DNA of 64,000 nucleotides from an uncultured bacterium (GTDB lineage Bacteria; Bacteroidota; Ignavibacteria; Kapaibacteriales; UBA4661), in assembly GCA_937899715.1 (NCBI GenBank), contig CALCNX010000091.1, forward strand, positions 28,912-92,911, read 5' to 3'. Shown here one piece after another: positions 8,317 to 16,508 of the stretch. Under the pieces are notes generated by a model that saw only the letters and a list, made by a program, of their open reading frames with translations, made no database searches and had not been told where the DNA came from. The position numbers and the translations under genes are program-made. How positions within the stretch are numbered: the first letter of the stretch is position 1; each line of letters opens with the position of its first letter.

Positions 8317-9600
8317 ATGGAACGATTCATGGGACTATTTGGCGTTATCTGTATTTTAGGACTTGCCTTTGCGCTTTCCAATAACAGGAAAGCCATCAAT
8401 AAACGACTTGTTTTCACAGGTCTAGGGCTACAACTCCTCTTGGCAGTCTTTATTTTGAAAGTGCCGCTTGGGCAACAGATTTTTAGCGCTCTGGGCGCAG
8501 GAGTGGCGCAGTTACTGGACTATTCCAACAAGGGTGCAGAATTTGTTTTTGGCATTTTAGTTAAGCCCGAAACACTCAATTCCATTTTTGGTCCGGGAAG
8601 CGGCTTTATCTTCGCACTGAAAGTAACACCAACCATTATTTTTGTGTCGGTACTGGTGAGCATTGCATACTACATCGGCTTGATGCAGCGCGTGGTGGCG
8701 ATTATTGCCAAAGGTGTTTATTACCTTATGGGTGTCAGTGGTTCGGAAGCTCTGTCTAACGTAGCAAGTGCCTTTGTGGGGCAAGTCGAAGCCCAGATTA
8801 TGATAAAACCGTATGTTACCGGAATGACAAACAGCGAGCTTTTAGCTTCAATGGCTGGCTCAATGGCGTGTATTGCGGGCGGTGTGATGGCGGTGTATAT
8901 TTCTATGGGCGTGCCAGCGCCGTACCTGATTGCAGCAAGTCTCATGGCGGCTCCGGCAGCACTCGTGATTGCAAAAATTGTGTACCCCGAAACGGAGGAA
9001 TCGGAAACAAAAGGTGAAGTAAAACTCGAAATCAAGAAACAAAATGCTAATCTCGTCGATGCCATTGCACACGGCGCATCTGACGGAATGCGGGTTTCAA
9101 TCAATGTGATTGCGATGCTTATCGGTTTTATTGCCGTCATCGCTATGGTGGATGCGTTTTTGGGCGCGGTAGGCGGATTCTGTGCGAACAATTTCGGATG
9201 GTCGCTTGCAGGTATTGGCATCAATCTCGCTACGCTTTCGCTCAAGGATATTTTGGGAATTATCTTTGCCGGTTTTGCTTTTGTGATGGGCGTTCCATCG
9301 CAAGATATTACGCGAGTTGGTGCACTTTTAGGAACCAAGTTTGTCATCAATGAATTTGTTGCCTATTCTGATATGTCCGGTATGATTGCCAAAAGTGTAC
9401 TATCGCCCAAAGCGCTTGTTATTGCGAGCTTTGCGCTTTGCGGTTTTGCAAATTTGAGTTCTATCGCTATTCAAATCGGCGGCATTGGCGAACTTGCGCC
9501 CTCACGCCGTACTGACCTTGCTAAACTCGGCGTTCGTGCTCTTATTTGCGGCACGTTAGCATCCTACCTTTCGGCAACGATTGCCGGGATTTTGATGTAA
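8317..9600 (+). CDS. nupC: NupC-type concentrative nucleoside transporter
   Basis: 427 residues from the ATG at 8317, which is preceded by AAAGGA; an upstream in-frame codon at 8296 is less likely. It is an integral inner-membrane protein with many hydrophobic segments. The CNT-family core is recognisable: GVSGSEALSNVASAFVGQVE followed by IMIKPY, and NEFVAYSDM in the second half. CNT proteins import nucleosides using a proton or sodium gradient. It heads a co-directional run with rsmD 26 bp downstream. The segment rich in Glu and Lys near the middle (ETEESETKGEVKLEIKKQ) is the usual cytoplasmic loop. Cation and nucleoside preference cannot be read from the sequence. Confidence 0.9.
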   Translation: MERFMGLFGVICILGLAFALSNNRKAINKRLVFTGLGLQLLLAVFILKVPLGQQIFSALGAGVAQLLDYSNKGAEFVFGILVKPETLNSIFGPGSGFIFALKVTPTIIFVSVLVSIAYYIGLMQRVVAIIAKGVYYLMGVSGSEALSNVASAFVGQVEAQIMIKPYVTGMTNSELLASMAGSMACIAGGVMAVYISMGVPAPYLIAASLMAAPAALVIAKIVYPETEESETKGEVKLEIKKQNANLVDAIAHGASDGMRVSINVIAMLIGFIAVIAMVDAFLGAVGGFCANNFGWSLAGIGINLATLSLKDILGIIFAGFAFVMGVPSQDITRVGALLGTKFVINEFVAYSDMSGMIAKSVLSPKALVIASFALCGFANLSSIAIQIGGIGELAPSRRTDLAKLGVRALICGTLASYLSATIAGILM

Positions 9601-9626
9601 TCTCTCTTTTAACAACAATCCAAAGT

Positions 9627-10187
9627 ATGCGCATCACAGGCGGCAGGCTTCGCAGCAGAACGTTGAACACAAGCGGCTTTCAAGGCATACGCCCCACGAC
9701 TGACCGCGCACGCGAAACGATATATAACATCCTCCTCAATCACTGTGACCTGGATGGCGTTTCGGTACTTGATTTGTGTGCCGGTTCGGGCGCATTGGGC
9801 ATCGAAGCAATAAGTCGTGGTGCGTCGCAGGCGGTCTTGGTTGAAAAAAGTCGTAAAAATTGTACTCATCTGATGGAATCATTAAAAACGCTCAACATTC
9901 AAGATGTGGTGCGGGTTGTCTGTGACGATGCCGTACATTCAATTACAACATTTCAAGGGCAAAATTTTGACCTAATTTTCTGCGACCCTCCCTACGTCGC
10001 AATGCTCATCAATTCTGTTTTTGCAGCACTTGCGGCATCAAGTATTTGCTCAGAAGATTGTATTTTTATTGCCGAGCACGATGTCCGCGAAACCGTTCTA
10101 CTGCCAATAGGCTGGCAAAAGCTGACAGAGCGGCACTTCGGAGAAACAATTGTCGAATTTTTTCAAAAAATGACGCTCTCCCTTTAG
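9627..10187 (+). CDS. rsmD: 16S rRNA (guanine(966)-N(2))-methyltransferase RsmD
   Basis: 186 residues from the ATG at 9627. It starts MRITGGRLRSRTL, the family's standard N-terminus; the longer frame from 9546 overlaps nupC and is rejected. The SAM-binding motif is VLDLCAGSGALGIEA, a PTTDRARET segment precedes it, and the catalytic DPPY motif of N2-guanine methyltransferases is in FCDPPYV. RsmD methylates G966 of 16S rRNA in the 30S subunit. It follows nupC closely and lies upstream of xth, so it may share their transcript. Confidence 0.93.
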   Translation: MRITGGRLRSRTLNTSGFQGIRPTTDRARETIYNILLNHCDLDGVSVLDLCAGSGALGIEAISRGASQAVLVEKSRKNCTHLMESLKTLNIQDVVRVVCDDAVHSITTFQGQNFDLIFCDPPYVAMLINSVFAALAASSICSEDCIFIAEHDVRETVLLPIGWQKLTERHFGETIVEFFQKMTLSL

Positions 10188-10286
10188 AAGAATTTCACGC
10201 CAAGGAGCAACAGAGCGCAAGCGCAGGATTATCTTTCCATCGCATTTCGGCATAATCAAAATCCACTCCAACAACTACCAAACTCT

Positions 10287-11063
10287 ATGCACTACAATCT
10301 TATTTCATGGAATATCAACGGTATTCGGGCTATTCAAAACAAAGGACTGTTTGAATATCTCGACCTTGAGAAGCCAGATGCAATCTGCTTTCAAGAGACT
10401 AAAGCTCTGCCGGAGCAGCTTGACGATTCGCTTAGAAAGCCGGACGACTTCGATGCGAACTACCATTCATGCAGCATTCGCAAGGGATATAGCGGCGTAG
10501 CGACGTTTTCTCGTGAAAAACCACTCTCGGTGGAGCGCACAATGGGCAAATCCGAGTTCGACGGTGAAGGGCGCATGATTGCTACGGATTTTGGTGATTT
10601 TGTGCTTGTGAACGTATATTTCCCGAATGGTTCCATGGAGGAAAAGGGGCGATTGCAATACAAATTAGATTTTTACGATGCGCTCTTTGCTTACACCGAG
10701 CGCTTGCGCAAAGAAGGGCGTAAAGTGGTCGTTTGCGGCGACTACAACACCGCACATTCCGAGCGTGACCTTGCCCGCCCAAAAGAAAACGAGAACACAT
10801 CAGGTTTTATGACCATTGAACGCGAGAAATTGGACGAAATTGTGAAAATGGGATATGTGGACACCTTTCGAGAATTTGAGCAAGAAAGTGGTCATTACTC
10901 GTGGTGGAGCTATCGCCAAATGGCGCGTGAGCGAAACATCGGCTGGCGTATTGATTATTTTTTCATGAGCAAAGACCTTCTGCCATACCTCGAAAGCGCT
11001 TCCATTCAGTCCGATGTTATGGGTTCTGACCATTGCCCCGTTAAACTCGTGCTGAAATTTTGA
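10287..11063 (+). CDS. xth: Exodeoxyribonuclease III (AP endonuclease, XthA/ExoA family)
   Basis: 258 residues, the normal length. All endonuclease/exonuclease/phosphatase-fold landmarks are visible in order: SWNINGIRA, CFQETKALPEQ with the metal-binding Glu, NVYFPNG, GDYNTAHSERDL, WRIDYFFMS and the C-terminal SDHCPV with the catalytic Asp-His. It cleaves DNA at abasic sites during base-excision repair and has 3'-5' exonuclease activity. It is co-directional with rsmD, 99 bp downstream. The following gap carries a large inverted repeat rather than another gene. Confidence 0.95.
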   Translation: MHYNLISWNINGIRAIQNKGLFEYLDLEKPDAICFQETKALPEQLDDSLRKPDDFDANYHSCSIRKGYSGVATFSREKPLSVERTMGKSEFDGEGRMIATDFGDFVLVNVYFPNGSMEEKGRLQYKLDFYDALFAYTERLRKEGRKVVVCGDYNTAHSERDLARPKENENTSGFMTIEREKLDEIVKMGYVDTFREFEQESGHYSWWSYRQMARERNIGWRIDYFFMSKDLLPYLESASIQSDVMGSDHCPVKLVLKF

Positions 11064-11095
11064 AAAAAGTATTTATTCAGCTTCCAGCGCAGATT

Positions 11096-11229
11096 GAACG
11101 CGGACGGCACGGATTTGGCGGATACGCGCAGATTTTTGAAGAAAAAGATGGCGACGAATGCTTCTTCTATCCGCTCTTCTATCCGAAACAAATCTCTTTT
11201 TATCAACTCAATCCGCGCCATCCGCGTTC
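11096..11229. repeat. Imperfect inverted repeat with CGCGGAT-type arms
   Basis: The left arm at 11096-11115 (GAACGCGGAC...GGATT) and the right arm at 11210-11229 (AATCCGCGCC...CGTTC) are reverse complements at 18 of 20 positions, separated by 94 bp. Inside, related pieces recur (GGCGGATACGCGCAGATTTTT; TATCCGCTC; CTATCCGAAAC). From memory this resembles a family of dispersed intergenic repeats built on ATCCGCGTCATCCGCGTTC in FCB-group and other genomes; that resemblance could not be checked here. It fills the space between xth and the LptF/G gene. Confidence 0.7.
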
Positions 11230-11257
11230 CCTGACGAAAGACCTGAACAATTAAACT

Positions 11258-12694
11258 ATGAGCCACATTAGCCGTTATATTCTTCGCGCACACGTCGGAC
11301 CCTTTCTTTTCGGGGCGCTGACGGTGATGTTCATTTTCTTACTGCAATTTTTGATTAACTTTTTGCCACAACTTGTTGGCAAAGGCTTAGGTGCTTGGAT
11401 TATCACCCAACTTATTGCATTAAATTTGGCTTGGATGGTCACACTGGCCGTACCGATGGGTATTCTCGTTGCCTCGCTGATGGCTTTTGGAAATTTGGGT
11501 TCGACCAACGAAATCACGATTATCCGCTCCGGCGGCGGCAGTCTGCTAACGATGATGCGCCCGATGCTGATTGTAGGCGTACTTTTGTCAATGTGGCTTT
11601 ACTGGTTCAACGACGTGGTGCTGCCAGACGCAAACTACCGCGCACAAATGCTGATGGTGGACATACAGCGCAAGAAACCAACCTTTGTGGTGGACAGGGG
11701 GCAGTTCTCAACACAGATTGACGGATACAGTATTTTGTCGCGGAACATTGACACCGCACAAGGTTGTATGCTGGGTGTAACGATTTACGATAATACGTCG
11801 GTGGACATGATGAACGTTGTTTCCGCCGACACGGGGCGTATCAATTTTTCGACCGATTACACCAAAATCGTTCTGATGCTCACCAATGGCGAGATTCACC
11901 AGATGAACCAGTTGAATATGGGCGATTACAGGCGCATTAAGTTTGAGCAGCACCGTATTATCATGGACGCAAATGGCTTTGCCTTTAGCCGCACCGATGA
12001 ACGCTTTTATTCGCGTGGCGACCGCACCATGCGCATAGCCGATATGCGGAATATTGTGAGCGAAAGCGAAAAAAGCATGGCACTTTCGCAGCAGAACGTA
12101 GCAAAAATGATGGCTGTTCAAACCAAGCATTTGTACGGTATTCGGGATAGTACGCAACCGGAATTGCACGGTATAGCCATTGCGACGGATTCAGCTGCAA
12201 ACGCTATTGCAAAGGCGCTCGCTGCAAAGCCACTCTCACGGAAAGAAGCGTCGTGGCGCGTGGAAAGCCGCATATCGGGTACATTTTCGAGTTTGGACAA
12301 TGATATGTTTCAAATCCGCGACCGCCAAATGACGGCAAACAAATATCTGGTCGAAATCCACAAAAAGTATGTGATTCCCGCAGCGTGTCTGGTGTTTGTA
12401 CTCATTGGCTGCCCGCTTGGAATAATGACACGGCGCGGGAATTTCGGTATCAGCGGCGCAATTACACTGGTGTTCTATGTAATTTACTGGATTTTTCTGA
12501 TGACCGGCGAGCGTCTTGCCGACCGAGGATTCATGCCGCCGTGGCTCTCCATGTGGCTTGCAGACATTGTGCTCGGCACGTTTGGTTTATTTCTTATGTG
12601 GCGTGTTTCGCGGGATTTGCCACTTCTGGACACGACTCGTTTGTACAGATGGTACGCAGCATTCATGCGACTATTCCGCCTGAAACGCTCTTAA
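11258..12694 (+). CDS. LptF/LptG family permease (YjgP/YjgQ), lipopolysaccharide export
   Basis: 478 residues. The N-terminal hydrophobic block starts ISRYILRAHVGPFLFGAL and continues through three membrane segments, with the family motif LGSTNEITIIRSGG. A large periplasmic beta-rich region follows (about 120-360), then C-terminal membrane segments (YVIPAACLVFVLIGCPLGIMTRRGN). LptF and LptG pair with the LptB ATPase to drive lipopolysaccharide from the inner membrane to the Lpt bridge. The sequence alone does not tell me whether this is the F or G paralogue. The periplasmic region between residues about 260 and 350 looks longer than usual and is rich in Ser, Ala and Lys. Neither lptB nor lptC lies nearby. 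Confidence 0.85.
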   Translation: MSHISRYILRAHVGPFLFGALTVMFIFLLQFLINFLPQLVGKGLGAWIITQLIALNLAWMVTLAVPMGILVASLMAFGNLGSTNEITIIRSGGGSLLTMMRPMLIVGVLLSMWLYWFNDVVLPDANYRAQMLMVDIQRKKPTFVVDRGQFSTQIDGYSILSRNIDTAQGCMLGVTIYDNTSVDMMNVVSADTGRINFSTDYTKIVLMLTNGEIHQMNQLNMGDYRRIKFEQHRIIMDANGFAFSRTDERFYSRGDRTMRIADMRNIVSESEKSMALSQQNVAKMMAVQTKHLYGIRDSTQPELHGIAIATDSAANAIAKALAAKPLSRKEASWRVESRISGTFSSLDNDMFQIRDRQMTANKYLVEIHKKYVIPAACLVFVLIGCPLGIMTRRGNFGISGAITLVFYVIYWIFLMTGERLADRGFMPPWLSMWLADIVLGTFGLFLMWRVSRDLPLLDTTRLYRWYAAFMRLFRLKRS

Positions 12695-12786
12695 AAAAAT
12701 TGTGCGCGATTTGAATATATTTTCCGATGATATTGTCTAATGCAAGATTGTAAGTTCACTCCTTCTCACTTTTCAAAAGGATAGTT

Positions 12787-13116
12787 ATGCGTACAACGAT
12801 GATTGCTGCTGCGTTTGTAATTGCTATATTCGGTGGATACACGGCGTTTGCTCAAGAGACAACAAGCAAAGGCGCTCAAGCAAAGGCAAAATGGGAATCA
12901 CTCACACCAGCGCAGCAGGAAACGCTAAAAGCGGAATTTAAGGAAAAAGCGAAAGAAAAATGGGAAGCCATGACCCCCGAAGAGCGCGAAACCGCAAAAG
13001 CAAAATTCAAAGACAATGCAAAAACACGATGGAGCACAATGACTCCTGAGGAGCGTGAAGCAGCAAAAGCCAAAATGAAAGAAAACCGCGAAAAGCGGAG
13101 AAATGCAGGCAAGTAA
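12787..13116 (+). CDS. Small exported lysine-rich protein with three 23-residue repeats
   Basis: 109 residues with AAAAGGA before the ATG and a signal peptide (MRTTMIAAAFVIAIFGGYTAFA, cleavage likely before Gln23). The mature part is three tandem repeats with Trp at 36, 59 and 82, exactly 23 residues apart. Each has the form W-(E/S)-x-(L/M)-T-P-x-x-x-E followed by Lys/Ala-rich helix. The LTPxQ-like motif recalls periplasmic Spy/CpxP proteins, but length and repetition differ, so I do not assign that family. The mature protein is strongly charged and probably helical. Function unknown; a periplasmic chaperone or stress role is a guess. Confidence 0.8.
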   Translation: MRTTMIAAAFVIAIFGGYTAFAQETTSKGAQAKAKWESLTPAQQETLKAEFKEKAKEKWEAMTPEERETAKAKFKDNAKTRWSTMTPEEREAAKAKMKENREKRRNAGK

Positions 13117-13125
13117 ACTACAATG

Positions 13126-13247
13126 GGACTTTCGCAAATGCGAGGTATCAACGCTCATGGAGTGCGGAATTTATTCCGCCGCGCATGACTTGAAGGCTTT
13201 TTGATGCGGAATTCATTACGCACTCCGATTTTTTTTTTGCGAAAGCC
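13126..13247. repeat. Compound inverted repeat (nested), with terminator-like T run
   Basis: Two nested arm pairs span 122 bp. The outer pair is GGACTTTCGCAAA (13126-13138) with TTTGCGAAAGCC (13236-13247), one base bulged. The inner pair is GGAGTGCGGAAT... (13159-13179) with ...ATTACGCACTCC (13206-13226), with about three mismatches. Each inner arm is itself a near palindrome (GCGGAATTTATTCCGC). Nine or more T residues follow the inner right arm, so the RNA form could terminate transcription after the repeat-protein gene. It could also be a small dispersed repeat; only a genome-wide search would tell. Confidence 0.65.
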
Positions 13248-13294
13248 TTTTCACGTTTGAACATTGTTCTATTTCACCACAATTTTTTGTCATT

Positions 13295-14662
13295 ATGAGT
13301 GCATTTTTTCGCTCTGCTTTGGCGGGTGCGTTGGTGTGTTGCTTGTGGCTTGCCCTTAGCAATGTAGCGTTTGCTCAATCTTCCTACGATTTTTCGGCGC
13401 TTGACCGCCTTTTGCAAGATTCTGTTGTCAAGATTAGCGGCACGGGCGGCGGCTACACACTTGTTCTCGTCAAAGACGGGCGCGAGATTTACAATAAAAC
13501 ATTCACTGCGCCGGGCAAAAACTTCTCTGCCGACCGCATTGTTTCTATCGCCTCAGCAAGCAAATGGCTCTCGGCGGGCGTGGTGATGGGGCTGGTAGAT
13601 GACGGAGTATGGCGGCTTGACGACTCGGCAGGGAAATTCTTGAGCTACGCCACGGGCGACAAAGCCCGCATGACGGTGAGGCAAATGTTCTCTATGACCT
13701 CCGGCATTGCAGAAGACGGCAACAGCGTTGAGGATGATATTTTGCGCAATTCCGCTATCACAATGGATTCTGCTGCACGTGCCATTCTCGCTCTCCCGCT
13801 TGCAACTGCGCCTGGTGGCAGCATGGCGTATGGCGGACGCGGGATGCAAGTGGCAGGGCGCTGTGCGGAAGTGGCAAGCAAACTCACTCTGCCGACAGGA
13901 GATGCGTGGGACACCCTCTTTGCCCGCTATGTATCGCGCCCATTGGGGTTACGGCTAACGTTTTTTGCCAATGCAAAGAATCCGGGCGTGGCCGGAAGTG
14001 CGGTTACTTCGGCGAATGAATACAAAATTTATTTACAAATGTTGCTAAATGGTGGCGTGTGGAATGGCAAACGTATTCTCTCGCAAAGTATTATCAATGA
14101 AATGAAGCGCGACCAGACGGGCGGAGCACCAATTTTGTACTCGCCGTATCAATCGCTTGCGCTGTTTGTTCCCGGCGTGGACAAAAACACTCGCTATGCG
14201 CTTGGACACTGGCGGGAAGTCGTTGATGCTGCAAGCGGAGACGTACTGGAATCATCATCGCAAGGTGCATTCGGATTTTCGCCGTGGATTGATTGGCGGC
14301 GCAATCTTGTGGGCGTTTTCTCAGTACAAAGCCAACTTCGGACGGTTGAGCCGACGTATTTACGCATGAAGCAAATTATTCGGGAAACGCTTGACCGCGT
14401 AACGAGTGTCCAAGTGCTTCCGGGCGAACCAAACGTCGTCATTGCTCCAAATCCCGCATCAAATTTTATTTCTATTCAAGGCATAGAGGGCGCATACACT
14501 CTCGCGCTCACAAATACGCTGGGGCAAGTAGTCATGGCGCAGCGTGTGGAAGAGTCACCCGCCATGATTGAAACCTTCGCACTACCGACGGGTCTATATT
14601 TTCTTCGTGTCCAAACCCAACGGCATTCTATCTTTACGCATCTGGTACATATTCAGCGATGA
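13295..14662 (+). CDS. Secreted beta-lactamase-like serine hydrolase with T9SS sorting domain
   Basis: 455 residues. The signal peptide is MSAFFRSALAGALVCCLWLALSN... ending AFAQ. The class C beta-lactamase/penicillin-binding fold carries the catalytic S87-A-S-K90 motif (IASASKW). The usual Tyr-x-Asn is replaced by AYGGRGMQVAGR, and the third motif is replaced by GAFGFSPWIDW; from memory both substitutions occur together in one subgroup of esterase-like serine hydrolases. The last ~75 residues (IAPNPASNFISI ... TGLYFLRVQ) are a T9SS type A sorting domain, so the enzyme is probably exported across the outer membrane. The substrate (ester, amide or beta-lactam) cannot be read from the sequence. 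Confidence 0.87.
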   Translation: MSAFFRSALAGALVCCLWLALSNVAFAQSSYDFSALDRLLQDSVVKISGTGGGYTLVLVKDGREIYNKTFTAPGKNFSADRIVSIASASKWLSAGVVMGLVDDGVWRLDDSAGKFLSYATGDKARMTVRQMFSMTSGIAEDGNSVEDDILRNSAITMDSAARAILALPLATAPGGSMAYGGRGMQVAGRCAEVASKLTLPTGDAWDTLFARYVSRPLGLRLTFFANAKNPGVAGSAVTSANEYKIYLQMLLNGGVWNGKRILSQSIINEMKRDQTGGAPILYSPYQSLALFVPGVDKNTRYALGHWREVVDAASGDVLESSSQGAFGFSPWIDWRRNLVGVFSVQSQLRTVEPTYLRMKQIIRETLDRVTSVQVLPGEPNVVIAPNPASNFISIQGIEGAYTLALTNTLGQVVMAQRVEESPAMIETFALPTGLYFLRVQTQRHSIFTHLVHIQR

Positions 14663-14821
14663 TGCAGGCTCAAGCTGCGGAGCACTTGCGTCAAACAGAA
14701 TGTCAAACATTTGCGAAAAAATATTTCCATTTTTTTATGTGTGACTGTAACGTTTATCGGATAGCCGTGTTATTAAGGTGAAAAGATGTAAAGCAGATTA
14801 AACCGAAATTCTGAGATTACT

Positions 14822-14932
14822 ATGAAATATGAGCAACCCCACTATCAGATACTTTTTGTTGCCGTGGTATCATCTATTTTTGTAGCTTTGTTTTGTGCAT
14901 TAAAAAATTGCCGATTGTCTTCTTCGGACTAA
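14822..14932 (+). CDS. Possible 36-residue single-span membrane peptide
   Basis: ATG to TAA encodes MKYEQPHYQILFVAVVSSIF... with one hydrophobic segment (about residues 10-27) and a short polar tail ending in SSSD. It lies in the 313-bp gap between the serine hydrolase and the transglutaminase-like gene and has only a weak upstream ribosome site. It could be chance. The rest of the gap (14663-14821) shows nothing I can name. Confidence 0.25.
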   Translation: MKYEQPHYQILFVAVVSSIFVALFCALKNCRLSSSD

Positions 14933-14975
14933 CGTCCCCCCAAGTCTCTTGTTTTATCTTGAAAAGAATCAATCC

Positions 14976-16484
14976 ATGAACAGTGCTATATTTTTTTTGC
15001 TATATTTTTTTTCGCTGAAAAGCGCAATAATATCTCCTTCATTAAAAGCAACTCTTGGAGATAATTCCCGTACCATTGCCTTTCAAGAAGATTATTCTCG
15101 GCGAGTACAATCTTGGCTCAATATCGGAATACAAGCCTCCACACATGGGCAGTACGCCGAGGCACTCCAACAGTTTCAGCGTATTTTGGATATGCAGCCG
15201 CCCGTCAAATCTGGTTTGCGAGGCTATACCTATTCATGGATCGCTAATGTACACTGCTATCGGCAGGATTCCGCAGCAGCTTTTCAAGCGCTCCATCTGG
15301 CGGCAGATGCCGGATACGCAGAGTGGGAGGAGAGTGAACGTTTGCTCAAGACGTTTCACTATGCCGATACCCCCGAAGCCAAGTCAATTCTTGCTGCACT
15401 AAAGCATAATGCTGCCGTGTTGAAGGTGTATGATGTGCAAACATGGGAAAATCCAAGTATTGCAGGCGGTTCCCTCCTTCGTTTTGCGGAATACCAAAGT
15501 CCCGGCTCGCAGAAGCTCCGCTCTGAATACCATCTTGCGAGTCTTATCGAAGGAAAGAAGAGTGAACTTGAGCAGCAATGTGCTTTGATGACATGGACAC
15601 ATAATTTATGGGAGCACTCGGCAAGCGGCTTCGCAACGGACTGCCGCGCAACAGAAATTTTGGCGAGCGTGAAAAAAGGAAAGGCTTTTCGTTGTCAGGA
15701 GTACTCAATTGTTTTGTCCGAAGCACTCCAAGCTGTTGGTTTCCCTGCACGTATAGTTGAACTTGGGCGAGAAGGGATCTCTTTCGGTATTGGCAAAAGC
15801 CATTTTGTAGTGGAAGTGTGGAATAATGACTTACGAAAATGGATACTACTTGACCCGCAGAACAACCTTCTGTGGCATTCTTCTTCAGCGACATTTCCTC
15901 TGAATGCCTCGGAAATACGACTTTTGCTTTCGTCCACGCGCGATAGCACATCACCACGCCTTCAAGCAGAGTTAGTACAATCTCGCTGGCGTAACGCTCA
16001 GGCTTTTCGCAGCGAGGAATGGATTCCATATTTTCACTACTTGTTTTATCAGACCGACAGCCGGAGCAACCGCATATCTCCTGAATTGCTGCCCATGACG
16101 AACCTTTTAGCACAACTTCAAACACCGGAACTGGCATATCAGGATGGTATCCGACCGATTCATTTCACGCAGCGAAATGGGCAAATGTACGCCGTACAGA
16201 ACCGCGTACAGATTGATGTACAGCAAGCATCGCCGCGCACAATGAAGGAACGTCTTCAAGAGCCTTCCAACGTTCTTGTGCTCAACTTACAGAATTCTAT
16301 GCCGTGGTTTGCGAAGTACCTTATAGAAGCAAATGCTCACACAACACAACAATCAACAAGTGTCTATGCGTGGCACTTGGTAAAGGGTAAAAATACGCTT
16401 GTTGTTACGGGCGTAAATAGTGCGGGGGTTATGGGGATTCCCACACGGATAGAACTGACCTACTATGGTAAGTCAGCACAATAG
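14976..16484 (+). CDS. Transglutaminase-like protein with N-terminal TPR-like region
   Basis: 502 residues from the ATG at 14976 (a TTG at 14949 would lengthen it by nine residues). The N-terminus is hydrophobic (MNSAIFFLLYFFSLKSAII), so it is probably exported or membrane-anchored. Residues about 45-130 contain TPR-like helices (GQYAEALQQFQRILDMQP). A transglutaminase core follows with Cys240 in FRCQEYSIVL, His276 in GKSHFVVEVW and Asp293 in LLDPQNN, the expected Cys-His-Asp triad. Such domains act as proteases, amidases or cross-linking enzymes. The C-terminal 150 residues are beta-rich and unassigned. It is co-directional with the serine hydrolase but separated by 313 bp. Confidence 0.8.
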   Translation: MNSAIFFLLYFFSLKSAIISPSLKATLGDNSRTIAFQEDYSRRVQSWLNIGIQASTHGQYAEALQQFQRILDMQPPVKSGLRGYTYSWIANVHCYRQDSAAAFQALHLAADAGYAEWEESERLLKTFHYADTPEAKSILAALKHNAAVLKVYDVQTWENPSIAGGSLLRFAEYQSPGSQKLRSEYHLASLIEGKKSELEQQCALMTWTHNLWEHSASGFATDCRATEILASVKKGKAFRCQEYSIVLSEALQAVGFPARIVELGREGISFGIGKSHFVVEVWNNDLRKWILLDPQNNLLWHSSSATFPLNASEIRLLLSSTRDSTSPRLQAELVQSRWRNAQAFRSEEWIPYFHYLFYQTDSRSNRISPELLPMTNLLAQLQTPELAYQDGIRPIHFTQRNGQMYAVQNRVQIDVQQASPRTMKERLQEPSNVLVLNLQNSMPWFAKYLIEANAHTTQQSTSVYAWHLVKGKNTLVVTGVNSAGVMGIPTRIELTYYGKSAQ

Positions 16485-16508
16485 ACTACTTAATTCAGTC
16501 TGCACTGT

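Noticed and set aside
11060..11254. 64-codon TTG-start frame between xth and the LptF/G gene
   Set aside because: It overlaps the xth stop and is made almost entirely of the CGCGGAT inverted repeat; the translation (INPRHPRS-like end) is typical of translated repeats.
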